Source: Prevotellaceae bacterium (GTDB taxonomy: Bacteria; Bacteroidota; Bacteroidia; Bacteroidales; Bacteroidaceae). From it: 6,104 bases of DNA. The stretch is from positions 1-6,104 of the forward strand of contig JAJPYW010000135.1 in NCBI GenBank assembly GCA_021204715.1. The letters are read 5' to 3'. Of the stretch, positions 4,775-6,104 are shown one piece after another; the first letter of the stretch is position 1, and every line of letters begins with the position of its first letter. Both the position numbers and the translations under genes were made by a program. Below the pieces are notes generated by a model. It searched no databases. It was not told the DNA's origin and saw nothing but the letters and a program-made list of their open reading frames with translations.

Positions 4775-6104
4775 ATGGAACAGCAACATACCATACAGTT
4801 GACAGACGGCGTGGCACGCAACCCGTTGGTGCGCTTGCCCCTGCCTGCGAGCATAGACCTGCTTGCCGGCGAGCATGTAGCCATTGTGGGCGCGAACGGT
4901 GCGGGCAAGAGCCTTGCGGTGGACTTGCTCATCGGCAACTACCCCTTGCGCGGCGGCACGCTCGCCTTCGATTTCACGCCCTCCACGTCTACAAGGGTGT
5001 ATGAGAACATCAAGTACATCACCTTCCGGGATACTTACGGTTCGGCCGACGCCAACTACTATTACCAGCAGCGCTGGAACGCGCACGACCAAGAAGACGT
5101 GCCGTTGGTCAGCGAGCTGTTGGGGCCGGTGCCCCAAGGCGAGTGGTCGGCGGCGCTCATGGATATGTTTCAGCTGGCACCCCTCTTGGACAAGAAGATT
5201 ATCCTGCTGAGCAGCGGTGAGTTGCGCAAGTTCCAATTGGTGAAGGTGCTGCTTGCCGCGCCGCGCGTGTTGATATTGGACAATCCTTTCATCGGCTTGG
5301 ACGCCGCCGCGCGCCGGCTACTCTACAATCTCTTGGAGCGCATTACCAAGATGATTCCCGTGCAGTTGGTGTTGGTGCTCTCCATGCTCGAAGACATTCC
5401 CGCCTTCCTTACGCACGTGGTGCCGGTGGTAGAGGGCAGGGTGTGCGCCAAGATGACGCGCGCCGCCTATTTAGAGGCCTTTCAAGCACGCGATGCCATC
5501 CGCAAGGAGAAGGACGCGCCGCTCTTTGCCGCCCTCCGTCAGCGGGTGAAGGAGTATCCTTACAAGAACGTCAATTTTGTGTCCGACGAAGTGGTCAGGC
5601 TCAACAAGGTGAGCATACGCTACGGCGACCGCACCATTTTGAACGCGTTGGACTGGTGTGTGAAGCGGGGCGAGAAGTGGGCGCTCTCAGGCGAGAACGG
5701 CTCTGGCAAGTCTACGTTGCTCAGCTTGGTCTGCGCCGACAACCCCCAGTCGTATGCCTGCGACATCTCCCTTTTCGGGCGCAAGCGCGGCACGGGCGAG
5801 AGCATCTGGGAAATCAAGAAACACATAGGCTACGTCAGCCCGGAGATGCACCGCGCCTACTTGAAAAACCTGCCTACCATTGAAATCGTGGCTTCCGGCC
5901 TGCACGACAGCATCGGCCTGTACAAGCGTCCGCACCCCGGACAGATGGACGCCTGCCGTTGGTGGATGGACATCTTCGGCATCGCCGCCTTGGAAACGCG
6001 CCCCTTCCTGACACTCTCCAGCGGGGAGCAACGCTTGGCGCTCTTGGCGCGCGCTTTCGTGAAAGACCCCGAACTGTTGGTGCTCGACGAGCCCCTGCAC
6101 GGAT
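4775..6104 (+). CDS. Tandem ABC ATPase, ModF/PhrA-like, cut at the right edge
   Basis: The 443 visible residues contain two ABC nucleotide-binding domains and no membrane segment. Domain 1 has Walker A GANGAGKS (39-46), signature LSSGE (145-149) and Walker B LILDNPFIGLD, where the catalytic glutamate is asparagine (N170); the switch histidine also seems lost (LSMLEDIP, S203). Domain 2 has Walker A GENGSGKS (306-313), YVSPE in place of a Q-loop glutamine, signature LSSGE (414-418) and Walker B LLVLDEP with E439 intact. The layout and the YVSPE and LEDIP blocks resemble ModF/PhrA proteins, which sit outside the main molybdate transporter and have no settled role. A further 40-50 residues are probably missing beyond the edge. 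ATG 4775 is preferred; an in-frame TTG at 4766 would add three residues. It follows ruvA by 39 bases. No permease or binding protein is visible, so transport is not supported. Confidence 0.9.
   Translation, partial: MEQQHTIQLTDGVARNPLVRLPLPASIDLLAGEHVAIVGANGAGKSLAVDLLIGNYPLRGGTLAFDFTPSTSTRVYENIKYITFRDTYGSADANYYYQQRWNAHDQEDVPLVSELLGPVPQGEWSAALMDMFQLAPLLDKKIILLSSGELRKFQLVKVLLAAPRVLILDNPFIGLDAAARRLLYNLLERITKMIPVQLVLVLSMLEDIPAFLTHVVPVVEGRVCAKMTRAAYLEAFQARDAIRKEKDAPLFAALRQRVKEYPYKNVNFVSDEVVRLNKVSIRYGDRTILNALDWCVKRGEKWALSGENGSGKSTLLSLVCADNPQSYACDISLFGRKRGTGESIWEIKKHIGYVSPEMHRAYLKNLPTIEIVASGLHDSIGLYKRPHPGQMDACRWWMDIFGIAALETRPFLTLSSGEQRLALLARAFVKDPELLVLDEPLHG

Noticed and set aside
3530..5236. A 568-codon open frame on the minus strand antisense to apbE, ruvA and the ABC gene
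   Set aside because: It lies opposite three genes with unmistakable family motifs, its product is a His/Arg/Gln-rich mix with no recognisable domain, and long antisense frames are expected in GC-rich coding DNA.

Overview
The window looks like ordinary chromosome from a GC-rich member of the Bacteroidales (Bacteroidota). Three things support this: two copies of the Bacteroidota -7 promoter box TACCTTTG, mostly absent or weak Shine-Dalgarno sequences, and a set of proteins typical of the phylum (DUF4199, the DUF6452/DUF6048-like pair, an ApbE flavin transferase, and a ModF/PhrA-like tandem ABC protein). A Prevotellaceae-like host is possible, but the sequence does not settle the family.

Layout. 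Bases 1-58 on the minus strand hold the 5' end of a transcription unit with a good promoter, most likely the start of a small-type SRP RNA gene cut by the window edge. Bases 59-181 form a divergent promoter region. Seven genes then read rightwards with short gaps or overlaps: a four-helix DUF4199 membrane protein (182-757); a GtrB/DPMS-like polyprenyl-phosphate glycosyltransferase (794-1762); a small lipoprotein of DUF6452 type (1777-2265); a secreted beta-rich protein of DUF6048 type (2234-3049) whose start lies inside the lipoprotein gene; the FAD:protein FMN transferase ApbE (3080-4102); the Holliday-junction protein RuvA (4133-4735); and a two-domain ABC ATPase (4775 to past the window end).

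Genes working together. The first two probably act on undecaprenyl-phosphate-linked sugars or membrane glycan assembly. The DUF6452/DUF6048 pair is probably an envelope unit of unknown role. ApbE covalently attaches FMN to exported or membrane flavoproteins. RuvA serves recombination and is functionally unrelated to its neighbours. The last gene is a soluble-looking tandem ATPase with no permease in view. No terminator or second convincing promoter is seen between 182 and 6104, so the genes may be read as one long transcript, though this is inference.

No mobile element, CRISPR array, tRNA, defence system or clearly new system is visible. The most interesting points are a degenerate first ATPase site in the ABC protein, the overlapping uncharacterised envelope gene pair with a 13-residue internal duplication, and the truncated candidate SRP RNA at the left edge.
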